The position numbers and the translations under genes are program-made. The notes beneath the pieces are model-generated. The model ran no database searches. It saw nothing but the letters and a program-made list of their open reading frames with translations, and was not told where the DNA came from. 64,000 nucleotides of DNA from Dinochytrium kinnereticum (taxonomy: Eukaryota > Chytridiomycota > Chytridiomycetes > Chytridiales > Chytridiaceae), in assembly GCA_027604005.1 (NCBI GenBank), contig JADGJT010000015.1, forward strand, positions 62,001 to 126,000, read 5' to 3'. Of the stretch, positions 11,534-23,231 are shown piece after piece; within the stretch, counting starts at the first letter, position 1, and the number at the start of each line of letters is the position of its first letter.

Positions 11534-14377
11534 TCAGATTTCATTTTTTCTTCTGATCCCTACTTGAATCCTATCTCCAGACACTTGTGTAAGATCTGAT
11601 AACAATTTCTTTACTTTCTTCGATAGTAGATTATCTTCATTATGCAACCTCTTGGCACCCCGCTGAAGTACATGTCTCTCTATAATTTTTAAGGTGGCGG
11701 ATAGGATCAGTCCGCGATAGCTCGGAATTCTGTTCAAAATGTTAATGAACGGGGAATATACTTTCTTGCAACCTTGGCCAGCATTGTGCAATTAACTCAT
11801 CCATAGCATCACAGCATCCTTCGACTATTGCAAGGTCATCCTCATGAACACGTAGAACTTCAACAATCAAACTCAATAAAGGCTATAAATAAATAAAATT
11901 AGTAGTAATTTTTGGGGGCACTACCTCAAGGAAGATTATACAGTTAAAATTCAAATGTCTTAAAACAGAACAGGCGATTGAAAGGGTAGCCTGAAGAACG
12001 ATAAGAATGCGAATGCACCAAATTTCTGGTCTCACCCTTACGATTTCAGCCTTCGTACCAATAGACATCGATAACCCTCGAATTATTCCCTCTTCCAACA
12101 AAATTTCGAGCTTCTGAAGCCGTGCTGGGCTTTCGTCAGGCTCGGTGGCAATTACTAAGGCTTGCATAGTCAAGAGAGCCGCATTGAACAGTTCGGGATT
12201 AGAAAGGTAGGTTAAGCACGGCCGAAGACTCTTAAATTGGTTATAGACTTCAATCCCAAAACAAAATGAAACCTCAAAAATTGCTTCGCATAAACGAGAT
12301 CGATTTAGGTAAGATATAGCATCGGCCGATTGCAAAAAATCTCCAATTAAAGAAATTCCTTGTGATTTGTATCGGGGTTCATGGTCATCAAGAAGCCTTA
12401 GAACAAACGGTGTCATTGTAATCAAATGTTGTTCATTTAACTGTCACAAATGAGTTTGGAAACACTTTACTTTTTACCTTCCAATTTCGGGCTAACCACT
12501 GTAAAATATGAGTAGATCCAGAGCCAACGGTCTTCCAGGTGTTTCTCGGCTGATCTGAGGATCTCACCGGCTTCGGCCCAGCCTCTTCAACAAAAAATGG
12601 CATCACGTGTACTGATATCAAATCACGACCGCATTTATCAATAGAGAATAGAGGATTCTTAAGGAGGGTTTCCAAAAACCCTAGCATGGAAACTTAGTTT
12701 GCATTCGACGATAGTTATACTTTCTGCTGCATTTTTACAAATCTCTGTGATTCCGAATTCTAAATCGTCACCAATATACGCAGACGCTATTGCGCATGCA
12801 TTGACTAATAATGAATGGTAAGCCTGAGGATCCTAAAGAGATTAAAACTGCGAGCTCCTTTTTTTCATACTCCATGCTTAAGAAGAAGCGAGCAAGTGGC
12901 CGAAAGCAGTTCAAATAAAATATAAATTTCTGAGGTCTCAGAATTGACCCTAACCCTAAAACACTTATATTCCGCCAGAAAAATTTACAGCTTACAGCTT
13001 AGTCTCGCATTCAGAATAATTAAGGCAAACACATAGTTGTAAACCCAAAGTCACCAAAAGAGAAACCTCGGATATGGTAAAATTAGGGGCCATCGTAAGG
13101 AGATTACGAATGTCAAACAGAGCCCTCGAGGCCTAATCACAGTTAGACTACTAAAGCCCGTGAAATCAAACGTTTATAACGGAGGGTGGATGTTGAGTTA
13201 TCAGCGTTAGAACTTCCAATAACGTGGAGATGGTCAAATTTTTAAGGCTACTTGTTAATCTAAAGGAACTGATTAAAAAACGGAGAATCTATGCCTTACA
13301 GTAAGACCAAATGCGGCCTAAAGCCAGACGCGAAGAGTTTACTTGCAATGTCCAAATAATGGTTTAGTAATCTAGCTGGAACAGGGATCCGATAATCCCC
13401 GGCGCAGTGTAAAAATGCAATGAAACTTTTCAAGCTTTTCTTCAATATAGCGTCGTTGCCAGAGTAAATCAATGACCCTTCATAAGTAACGTCCATCAGC
13501 GACTAAAAAGTTAAACTGATATAATCGGGCAAATACCTCGCATAAGAACTGCAATACCGCCTCAGCATGGCCTCCAACAAGGCTAAAAAACGGATTGAAT
13601 AGATCTCGCCTTATTCTTGAATTGTCTTCGGAAACAGCAAACGTGAATACTTCGGAAATTAAATTGGTCTCTATCGAAAGATTCACACCCCTTTTCTATG
13701 AGATCCCAACTGATGAGAAGGAAAATGAAAAGGAAAGAAAAAATTACCAAAAGGATCCACGCGTCATGAAAGAGGTCATACATCACGGCCCGTGCACTTT
13801 CTTCCTCGTCATTCAAGAATGAAATTGCATGTTTTGATATCCCTGCATTTAAGTTGATATCGGTTTATGCAAATTCATACTCACATGAAAAGTCTAATGT
13901 CCCTAATTTGATGATTTCACTTTTGCAAGCGCCTAAAAGCAGAGACGCTATTTTTACACCACGCCGACGCATCCTGCGAGAGCGATAATCAACTATAACT
14001 GCGAGAAAGGAGACGGCCTCTGCTACAAATTCTTGCAAGATCAGATTCTCGTAATGATCTAAGCCGCACAAAGCATGTGGAAGGCATGCTTCGACAAGCT
14101 TACCATATTAATAAATTTTAAGAGATAATCGCACCTGTAAATGAGTTTCTTGAAGGTTCAATGGATGAGCTTCGATGAATGTAGTTTTATTCGCAGCTTT
14201 GAAAGACCACATGCAAAATGATACAGCCATCGATGGTGCCTCCCTCATAATGGGTGAACGAACATTGCCGCTACCATCTAGTCCGAAGCTCATCGCAGTC
14301 TTCTGCAGTACATTTTCCAGGAGCTCAGCTGAAAGGACTGATAGGTCCCAAGATTGAGTAAAGTCAACTCTATCCAT
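11534..14377 (-). CDS. large HEAT-like protein with Tti2-like C-terminal half
   Basis: About twelve small exons joined by 30-45-nt GT-AG introns read as one open frame of roughly 780 residues from ATG 14377 (MDRVDFTQSWDLSVL) to the stop at 11534. Every junction is phase-consistent. The N-terminal half is helical and HEAT/ARM-like (LPHALCGLDHYENL, RALFDIRNLLTMAPNF) and I do not recognise it. The C-terminal part resembles Tti2, a subunit of the TTT complex that matures PIKK kinases: FVLRLLDDHEPRYKSQGISL, EGCCDAMDELIAQCWPRIPS and YRGLILSA. Tti2 proteins I know are nearer 400-500 residues, so this may be one long protein, or two adjacent genes whose boundary lies near 12.7-13.2 kb. The final exon is recovered by an intron at about 11718-11763 that removes an early stop. 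Confidence 0.58.
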
Positions 14378-14520
14378 GTTCGAAAAAAAAATACAACTGC
14401 TGACAAGGGAAACCGAACAGAGACCAGACAGTCATAGCAGCAGCCGTGCTGACGTGTTTACTACCTTCCTTCCCACCACTCGCTGCCTCATCCCTCCAGT
14501 CCCGTCTCGTTCGCAGTGCA

Positions 14521-15223
14521 ATGGAAGAAAAAGTCTTACTGGATGCTGGCACATGCCTCGAGGTCATCACCACTGCCCATGCAGGAAGAAGCATTGAAGA
14601 AACATCGAACAAGGAAGCATTGGCTATGATCAGCGAAGATAGTACAGGAGCATGCGACAAAGAATTCATTCCGCACAAAACAGTATCAGCGATGGTCTCT
14701 GAACCAGATTCAATAAAGAGTCCACGGGCTGCAACTATGATGCAGAAGAGACAACGGAAGGCTGCCCTTAAGGATGAAACAGCTCATCTCCAAAAGATCA
14801 TGAATCGTCATAGGCTATTAATCAGCAATTACAAAGAGGTATTGTTATTGTTCTTGCTTTTGTCGATACTGTCATATCATTGTTCAGTAGTTTTGCCAAA
14901 TAGCCACTAACTGTTAATTATTCAAGGGAAAAGGAGAGAAGCTTTTTAATCTCGTCTTCAAGTGGAAGTCTGTTGGCCAGACTGCCTTGGCAGATTTGCA
15001 AACTCTCGTCGGCGGTGTCGATGTTCGACCAGCAGCTCCAGTGATTGATCTCAACAGCGCGTACTTGCAAAATCCTATGGACTTTAACGACCCAGATTAC
15101 GTGCCTTTCTCAAAGCAAGTCCGTCGAAATTTAACCCTTGACGAAATTGCGAAGGCACTCCAATTCAATATTGAGGTATTAGGGCAGTATGATTCTGCTG
15201 AGGATAGATTCATGGATGAATGA
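14521..15223 (+). CDS. Sfr1/Mei5-like recombination mediator subunit
   Basis: Likely partner of Swi5 in the complex that stimulates Rad51/Dmc1 strand exchange. Exon 1 starts at ATG 14521 (MEEKVLLDAG; an in-frame ATG at 14446 is possible) and is low in complexity until a coiled-coil-like HLQKIMNRHRLLISNYKE. One intron of about 88 nt (14838-14925) follows. Exon 2 carries the family signature: KLFNLVFKWKSVGQTALADL, then NLTLDEIAKALQF and a C-terminus YDSAEDRFMDE, which parallels the end of human SFR1. The N-terminus has no recognisable domain, as is usual for Sfr1. It is divergent from the HEAT gene (143 bp between starts) and convergent with INCENP. Confidence 0.7.
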
Positions 15224-15369
15224 TAGTCCACGCTCACGTTGGATGTCGTAGTTTCGATCAGAGAGATAGCGGAGAAATAATTGGGAGTGGAGGAGGATCG
15301 AACGATTTGACAAGATAAGGTCTGGATACGTAACTGTGACGTGGATTTATTATCATACGACATATCTCA

Positions 15370-17310
15370 TTAAGCAAATCCCATCCGTTTTTTATACTTT
15401 TCTTGCTCCTCCTCCGTCAAAACATCGTTTCCGGTCCAGTTTCCTGCGCATGAATCTCTGTACTTTTTCAACTTCGCGCCTTGGAAGACATCTAAAAATT
15501 TTAATAAAGGAGACATCTCACTAAACACCTTCGAGCTTCAACGGCTTCACAGTTCCAAAGATATCATCAGGATCTTTAGTAACTTGAGTTTCCAAACTTC
15601 TCATCAAATTGGGTGACTCCGCCCACTGTGGAATCCCTGGTTTCTTTAATTCTGCACGTTGAGGTTCTTCTGGCGGTTGTGAGCAGTCGCTATCACTCTC
15701 GTTCTCATCTGAGTAGCTTTACAAATTTTATTAGTCTCCAAATAAAAACAAAGCTGAAAGGAATGACATTTCTTACTCGCTAGAGATATCTGGTAGTTCA
15801 CCATGCTCATCGACGATAGTTGCGACCTTTTTCCTTAATTAAAAAAAAAGGTGAGCAATAAATTATGACTTGAAGCATACTCTTCAGGCGCTTTCGCTTT
15901 AACCTCTTCCAATAAAGCCTGGCAAGATAAAGGCTCTTCATCTTTCTGCCCGGGTTTAGGCGATAACTAAGGGCTCAATACTCCAACGCATTCAGAATTG
16001 AGGGTTACCTTTAGATCCAAAACAGGCTGAATATCTGATTGTCGCTCAAATGATTCGGGAGCGGATTCAAATCGTTCTGGGGTCTCATCCTTCCCGTGCT
16101 CCGTTTCAGAGTGACAAGCAAGGTCCGAATCACATGCCAAACTGCTGAGTTCTATTTGCATTTCCTCGTCGTCAAGATCAGTTTGAACATCTTCAGGCGA
16201 TTCATCCTTTCAATTATCAGCTTTATAGATATAAAAAAAAAACACAGTACCTTCCCGTCCTCAATAATCATATCGTCATCATCGCAGTCATTTGCAGATG
16301 ATTGATCCCGATCTGACTCATCCACCTTGAATTTAAAAAGCGAAGTAAGTAGTCATTAATAAAAACATCCATAGACGAACCGTAGACGATATGGTTATAG
16401 TGGAATACTTATGACTCTTTCGAACAGTCTCTTCAAACGGCGTCGTATGCATTTTATCATTTTCTTGACCTACACAATGGGTTGGCTCCCTGGGCTCGTC
16501 AGATATAACTCAGAATAAACCAACGAACCTTATGTAACTCTCAATAGAAGAAGGAACATCAGCTCCTTCAAGAGAACTATCTGTGGAAACTGTTTGCGTT
16601 AACTTACTGCTAATTGACTGAACTTACCAATATTTGAGGAGGGACGAATTGTTCTCGAAACGAGCTTTGCTCTTAAACTAGCAAGCTTATCCTTCACTCT
16701 CTTCACTTGAGGTGCTACACCTGTTTCGGCTCCGTCGTCTGCAGAGATGTGGCGTATCTCAGGCGGCGATTTTGGACGTATGGGTTGAGGTTGCGCATCA
16801 CTATTTGTAATTTTTTTGGTGTTATTCTCAGGGATTTTTCGGGGTGGATTCAATAGGATAGGATCTTAAAAATCATAAGTCGGCATAGTTAAATCATATG
16901 GAAGAAAACCTTGAATAATTGGAGGATTCGGTATGGCTGACGTTTCATGTTAGTTCCAATGCCTTACGCATCGTAAACGGCAAATAAGACACATACCTTC
17001 CTTATTATCTATCCTTTTCGCCCCTGATTCTACTACCTGGTCAACAAGACTTTCGAACGTTAGTATATTGTAACCGGAAAGCCATACCTCAACCCCCTTA
17101 AATTATTTTTCTGCTCTCCTACAACCATCTCGAGCCACTTCAAAGACCCCTGCGCCTGGGACTTTCCCTACATATTTAAGCGTAGTTATGGAATAGAAAT
17201 TACTTTGAATGGGACCTTGCTCTTTGGAGTTCGAAGGATATCGTAAAAGCTACTGGGTTGTTCATGGTTGTTTGTCAAGCCCTCTTGATATATCAAGAGC
17301 TCTGAATTGT
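15370..17310 (-). CDS. INCENP/Sli15 (chromosomal passenger complex)
   Basis: Scaffold of the chromosomal passenger complex that binds and activates Aurora kinase. The C-terminal IN-box is clear: GIPQWAESPNLMRSLE, then DPDDIFGTVKPLKLE, an intron, and DVFQGAKLKKYRDS followed by GNWTGNDVLTEEEQEKYKK, ending GFA. The middle is built of many short exons rich in Glu, Ser and Asp (around 15780-16600) and a basic linker (APQVKRVKDKLASLRAKLVS, about 16700). N-terminal exons contain KWLEMVVGEQKNN and FYDILRTPKSKVPF. The first exon is not settled; the start lies between about 17260 and 17400. Single-helix or coiled-coil structure was not assessed. Borealin and survivin are not in the window. Confidence 0.75.
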
Positions 17311-17434
17311 TACCTTTTTACATCACTCGCAGTGACATTTCTGGCATACGATCTCATCCATAAAATGTGGTTGCTGCAATCATTGATAAGACTCCTCGTG
17401 TAGTCCTCCGATATTGTCCAAAACTTGGACCGAT

Positions 17435-18874
17435 ATGTCTGAAGGGAGTCCGGTTCCTGTTGCATTTGAAAATTCGAAAGTGATTGACAATTCTAGTGTA
17501 ACGCACAGGTGTGAGGGCGACCAAGGGCTACCCATGAACTCGTCACAGGGGAGTCTCCACCAACTCGGTCGCTCCCGAAAGTCTCTGAAACGATCGCTCA
17601 GCGAGGTACTTAGAAGGAAGAAAAATGGATCAGACAACAACGTGGCTGTGCAAGACGACAGCATGTCGCATCTGACTATGCCGAGAAAGCCAACACGTAT
17701 AGGTAATCTAGATCGTCGTTTTATCTAAAACTTTGCAGACTCACAGAGCTCAAAGTGCTATGGGGAGCTTTCTATGGAAGAGATCAGCCTTTTGTATTCT
17801 TTCGCGTTGAAAAGACTGAACGCCTTGTTGAAACTTCATAAGTTCAAAGTGGTGCCAACTGACGTGCTAAAAAATGTGTACCAAGGCGGAGGTGCCTTGG
17901 GAAAGAAAAAATGGTGGGCTATGTTCAAAAAGGAAGGAAAAGAATCGAAAGAAAGTCAAGATCAGCTTGGTACTAAGTGGCCTTAAATGTCTCTAATTCG
18001 CTTCAGTGCTAAAGGTTGCCCTATGTCGATCCATTGATTATGCATCAATACCTTGCGAGTCGGATGACAGCTTTAACTTACGGCGCGTTCCTATCCTTGT
18101 TTATGAGTGCTGCAAATATATAAGGGCCAACGGTCTAAGGACAAATGGAATTTTTAGAGTTAATGGCTCGGAAAAGCGCATTCTCCAACTGGCCACTGTT
18201 TTTGATACCGGGCCTAGGTACGGCCACGGGTTCAGCTTCGAAGGATATACTGCCTACGACGTTGCCGATCTTTTGAAGAAATATGTCAGGACTCTACCTG
18301 AGCCCCTTCTGACGTCTGAACTTTATTCATACTTCTTGAAATGCCTAGGTAAATATGGGCTATGGTCAATTTTCTGACTGTTATAGACATTCCAGTAGAA
18401 AATGGAGCCAGATGCAAGGCCTTCAGGTGGCTCTGCATGCTGTTACCCCCGCCGCATTTAGTTTTGCTTGAATACTTGCTCGAACTCTTCGTTCTGGTTG
18501 ATCTCAATGCTGAGCACAATCAAATGACAGCAAAGAATTTGGCCAGAATATTTTCTCCGAACATTCTGAGGCCGAAGAATGAGAAACAAGCCCTCGAGGA
18601 ATTTCAGAGCTGCGCCTTCGTTCTAGAGTTCCTGATAGAAAATCACGACGAATTTCGAATATCCGCAAGGGATATCAAACCATTTGATATACTGGATGTG
18701 CCCTACCTCCCGCGCAGACGCACTTCTCTAAAAAAATCACTGCCTATTACGGACGCCAACGTGATGAGGCCAACAGCAAATGAGGACCAGGGGTCGAATG
18801 AAAGAAGCGAGGAGCGGGACTCTCAGCCGAATCACTGCCTAAGTTTTACGTCTGATACCGCTCCGATTGTTTGA
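17435..18874 (+). CDS. RhoGAP-domain protein
   Basis: Predicted GTPase-activating protein for Rho-family GTPases. Starts at ATG 17435 (MSEGSPVPVAFENS). The first 110 residues are Ser/Arg-rich and probably disordered. An unassigned helical region follows (MEEISLLYSFALKRLNALL, near 17774), which may be an F-BAR- or lipid-contact-like segment. The RhoGAP domain runs from about 18010 to 18660: VPILVYECCKYIRANGLRTN with the catalytic arginine in GIFRVNGSEKRI, then LLKKYVRTLPEPLLTSELY and TAKNLARIFSPNILRP. Three short introns split the gene. The C-terminal tail is polar. The small GTPase target cannot be told from sequence. Confidence 0.88.
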
Positions 18875-18944
18875 ACAAAAGCATTTTCTTCCCTCCGTTT
18901 ATTATTCCATAACAAGATCCTATCAATCTCCCTTTTGAGAAGGA

Positions 18945-19688
18945 TCATGATTTAGTTCCTACATATGTCGCCTTCCACTTCTTCCCTGCATTCATCGGTG
19001 TTGACTGCATTGACCCGGCTCCTTCAAGGCGTTCCGAAATATCTTTGAATAAATTCCTTCCAGGATTGCCCTTGTCAACCTCAGTCAGAGTTACTGCCAC
19101 CCTGCAACCCTTCAGTAATAGCTCTTTCATTTTCTTGCATTTCACGTCCAGGTCATGCGGACTGATGTTAGTCCGTATCTCAATCTCTTTCAACTGAATT
19201 TTTGGTGTTGCTTTTTCCTTTTTCGCTTGCCGTTCATTCCGCGATACTGCGTCGGCAGATGTTGATGCTGCTCTTCTCTCTACTATTCTACATACAGGGG
19301 GGGATTGTTGAGGTGCAACGAGAACAACATCGTATTTCGTGCGATCCAGTTCTGCTAAAATGACCGAAAGCGATGTGACCTTTGATGGATTTTCACCGTG
19401 CGCAGCAACGAGAATGCGATCAAATGGAATATCCTCATTCTGTAACCCGAAGAGATCCTTTGTGGGTGTTGAATCCAGTAGTGTTGAAGACGATGATTTG
19501 TTTATGACGACTCTATATAGTGGTGGGTCTGATTTGGGATCCGCTAGGACAAGATCTTGCCGGGATATATCGAACTTCTTTAGGGCATCGCCTAGTATCA
19601 CTCTATCCAACCGTTGTTTCCCAGGTCCAATGATGGAAATGAAGGACGAGGGTTTGAGGGAGAGCCTCCGCACAAAACACTTTAACAT
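18945..19688 (-). CDS. mitochondrial translation initiation factor IF-3
   Basis: Intronless, 247 residues. IF-3 keeps mitochondrial ribosomal subunits apart and checks the start codon. The Arg/Ser/Leu-rich N-terminus (MLKCFVRRLSLKPSS) fits a targeting peptide. The C-terminal IF3 domain carries the hallmark KEIEIRTNISPHDLDVKCKK and LLKGCRVAVTLTEVDKG. Upstream there are two IF3-N-like segments, one ending DLVLADPKSDPPLYRVV and one ending VVLVAPQQSPPVCRIVE. Bacterial and mitochondrial IF3 normally have one. Either the N-domain is duplicated or the first copy is a chance match. Stops of this gene and RhoGAP are 70 bp apart. Confidence 0.85.
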   Translation of the reverse strand: MLKCFVRRLSLKPSSFISIIGPGKQRLDRVILGDALKKFDISRQDLVLADPKSDPPLYRVVINKSSSSTLLDSTPTKDLFGLQNEDIPFDRILVAAHGENPSKVTSLSVILAELDRTKYDVVLVAPQQSPPVCRIVERRAASTSADAVSRNERQAKKEKATPKIQLKEIEIRTNISPHDLDVKCKKMKELLLKGCRVAVTLTEVDKGNPGRNLFKDISERLEGAGSMQSTPMNAGKKWKATYVGTKS

Positions 19689-19917
19689 TATTTATTTATT
19701 ACTACTTTTGCACCATTTCTTATTTCTTTATCACACATTTTGAATCATTGAAATCAGTGATAGCTTGGCTGATGGTAGAAACGACAGTGGGAAAGAAAAG
19801 AAATGTTGAGTGGAAAGACGTAGAAACCTCGTTTTGGCCAGTGTTTCGATTCTGAGTAAATACCTCAAGGTTTGTTCCACAGTTGAGTGGCCCATTGAGG
19901 AACTCTGTGCAACCACT

Positions 19918-21018
19918 ATGAGCTTTGCTGAGATAGGCGGTGGTGGTGCTCCTCGCCGAGGCAACATCAACATCAACCTTCAACCTGCCATCGATGCTGG
20001 CTCCTCGCTCCTGTCAACATCCTCGGAATCTGCTGGTAATAATGGCGACCGCAAGTGAAGGGCTAAAGGGCTGGTAGATGACTCGAGAAGAATATGGGAC
20101 CGGGCATCACACTCAATCTTTATGATATCCAACAATGTCGCATCCGTTCAAAAGCTTGTCTCTCAGCTTGGATCGCCTAGGGATACTGCAGAAATGAGGC
20201 AAAGATTGTGAGACTGCTTGTCGGACCATGGCTATTCACACTCTGTAGGCATATTTTGACCGAAGACACAAGGGATATGATAAAGCAAACCTCAACCGAT
20301 TTGAAAAGGTTAATGGCGCCATCAAGTCATGTTAATGAATTCGACGCTGTAGGTTTTCTATATTTCTTTTCATGCTTCCCATTGCTGATACCGTCACCCA
20401 ATGGTAGAGACAACGAAAGATCGCTCACCAAAAGCTCCAAAAAGACTTTGAGGATGTCCTCAAGCGTTTTCAATCCGTGTCGAGACTCGCTGCGGAAAAG
20501 TCTAGGGAGTTTGTGGACAAGGTCAAAAACCAAGGATCCCAGAGAGCCAGGTTTGCCTTGCATGATAAGCCATTCGTTAATCATCTCCAGTTTTGACGAT
20601 GATAGCTCAGAAACAGCTCCATTGATGGGTCTCGGGTCTTCTTCTCAACAGCTTCAGCAAATTCGCGTTCTGGATAACGAAATTGACTACAATGAAGCAC
20701 TGATACACGAGAGAGAAGAGGACCTGAGAAATATTGAAAAGTCTATCGTTGAGGTCAACGAAATCTTCCGAGATCTTGGAACTATCGTCAATGAACAGCA
20801 ATTTATGCTTGGTATATTATATATTTTTTCAGTTATTAATTAATTTCTTAGACAGTATTGAGTCCAATGTAGGAGAAGTTGCTATAAATATGGAAAATGC
20901 ACATGGAGAGTTGCGCACGGCAGCTCGATACCAAAAGATGTCTGGCAACAAAATCTGCTGTCTCTTTGTCATTGTTGCAGTTATTGCGGTCGTCATCCTT
21001 CTCATTGTGATTTCTTAA
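19918..21018 (+). CDS. Qa-SNARE, syntaxin 7/Pep12-like
   Basis: Tail-anchored SNARE for fusion of endosomal or vacuolar membranes. ATG 19918 begins MSFAEIGGGGAPRRG. After an intron come the Habc helices (SIFMISNNVASVQKLVSQLG, then DTRDMIKQTSTDLKRL, then KIAHQKLQKDFEDVLKRFQ). The SNARE motif follows (EREEDLRNIEKSIVEVNEIF, with the zero-layer Gln in IVNEQQFMLDSIESNVGE). The C-terminus is a single transmembrane helix (CLFVIVAVIAVVILLIVIS). Five introns of 35-65 nt are required, two of which hide parts of the Habc region from simple reading. The endosomal assignment (Pep12/STX7) rests on the Habc pattern and is less sure than the SNARE call. Confidence 0.9.
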
Positions 21019-21180
21019 GTCAAGTAAAGGTTCTTTGCCTTAGCTTGCAAGTTTTATTTTTAATAACATCATGCCACCATTGACCTCTTTATGCTGCTCT
21101 GAAAGAATCTGAAAACGAAAACTTCATATTGGGAAAAAAATATACGGTAAAAGCAATAGAAAAAAGTAAAACGGAAGCCC

Positions 21181-22420
21181 ATGAACCCATTTACGCAGTC
21201 GCAACGCATTCGGTCTGAAAGTGATGGGTGGATTCTGAATGTGGAACTCTCGCCATCAGGACGATCAATTGCAACATCGAATACATCGGGAATTATACAT
21301 ATCTTTGATGCATCATCTTTGTCACCCCAGACAAGTGCATTTGATCGCTCATCCGTTGCCGTCCATGACATTAAGTTCGGAAATGACGGATCAGATAACT
21401 ATCTTTGGAGGGGAGCCGGCGACGGGCATGTTATTATGGTTGATCTTAGAACCAATGGCATCACAGTGGATATAAATGGTTGCATCTTGCATATAAATGT
21501 TGAATATTGACCGACCTTCAGTTGGGGCCCCTACATTTTGTTTATCCTTAGACTCGACCAATACTTACCTTGCCGCTGGAACAGAACTGGTGGAGATACA
21601 GGACGGATCGAATGAGGCATCTGTAGTAATATGGCAAGTGGAAAAAAGACGGGGGCCATCTAATTGGGCTTAGGGATTTGCGGGCACCCTCAGCTTCATT
21701 AGCAAAGTTTTCGGAAGCTCATTCAGATGATGTTACCCAGGTTCGTGATTCTTGTTCCAAGTCCTGGTGACTGATCGAGAGAATAGGTTCGCTTTCATCC
21801 CAACAACTCCAAGATTTTATCCAGCGGTGGAACTGATGGATTAAGTAAGAGTTATTGAACAAACTCTTTGCTAATGTTGTATTAGTCAATATATTTAATC
21901 TCGAAACATTGGTAGAGGAGGATGCTCTCGAATCCATTATCAAAACAGACTCCGTCAGTAAAATCGGATACTTTGGACCTGGTTCGGACTATTTGTTTTC
22001 ACATACGCATGTAGAAACTTTTGGCATCTATAACATGCAAGGCGAGCAGCTGAGAGCCTTTGGGGACGTTAGGCGGGAGAGCTCTCCATCTAGCCCCGCT
22101 TTGGATTTTGTTGTGAAATGCTTGTATGATGACACAGACCAAAGACTTTATGCTTTCGCAGGTGACAAAAGGTAGCATTACATATTTACTTTCCCTATCT
22201 TACGATTTTGCTAGTGGGAACCTGGGCGTTTACAACGTCGGCTTAGATGGATTTGAGCAAGTTTATACGCTATTAGGAGGTCACAGTGAAATCGTGAGGG
22301 ACGTCTGCTGGAACAAGAATGTTTGTTTCCAGAATAATATACTGTCTTACATTTCTATAGCATAAATTCATTGTTAGCGGCGGAGAAGACGGGATGCTAT
22401 GCCTTTGGACCCAGAAATAA
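21181..22420 (+). CDS. WD-repeat protein, WDR89-like
   Basis: Beta-propeller protein most like WDR89, a poorly characterised WD40 protein. Starts at 21181 (MNPFTQSQRIRSE). Repeats include GWILNVELSPSGRSIATS, EAHSDDVTQVRFHPNNSK, LSSGGTDGL and a last blade GGHSEIVRDVCWN then SGGEDGMLCLWTQK at the stop. The order SETHSDDVTQ-like, then NIFNLETLVEEDALES, matches WDR89 closely. About five short introns are needed. The one at 21634-21673 starts with GC, not GT, and joins VVIW to DLRAPSAS in frame. The function of this family is not established, so none is proposed. Confidence 0.8.
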
Positions 22421-22520
22421 ACTTATACTCAATTTTGTTACAATAGCGGGAACAATTCTTATTGTATTCAAAACAAATATAAATAATAGACAAAAGCAAA
22501 ACATCACACGGAATTGCAAT

Positions 22521-23110
<590 letters not shown>

Positions 23111-23231
23111 GGTTTATCGCTGAACCCTCCTTAACGGCCAGTATGGAGGTGGGCCCGACGGTTTCGTGTTAAGAGTATTGCGGAGACCAAGTTGTCCGAG
23201 GAAAGAAAATTTTTACTTCAATAGAAGCAAT

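Noticed and set aside
12946..12962. Telomere-like CCCTAACCCTAA
   Set aside because: Only two units, and on the minus strand they sit at the acceptor and first codons of an exon of the HEAT gene; too short for an interstitial telomere.
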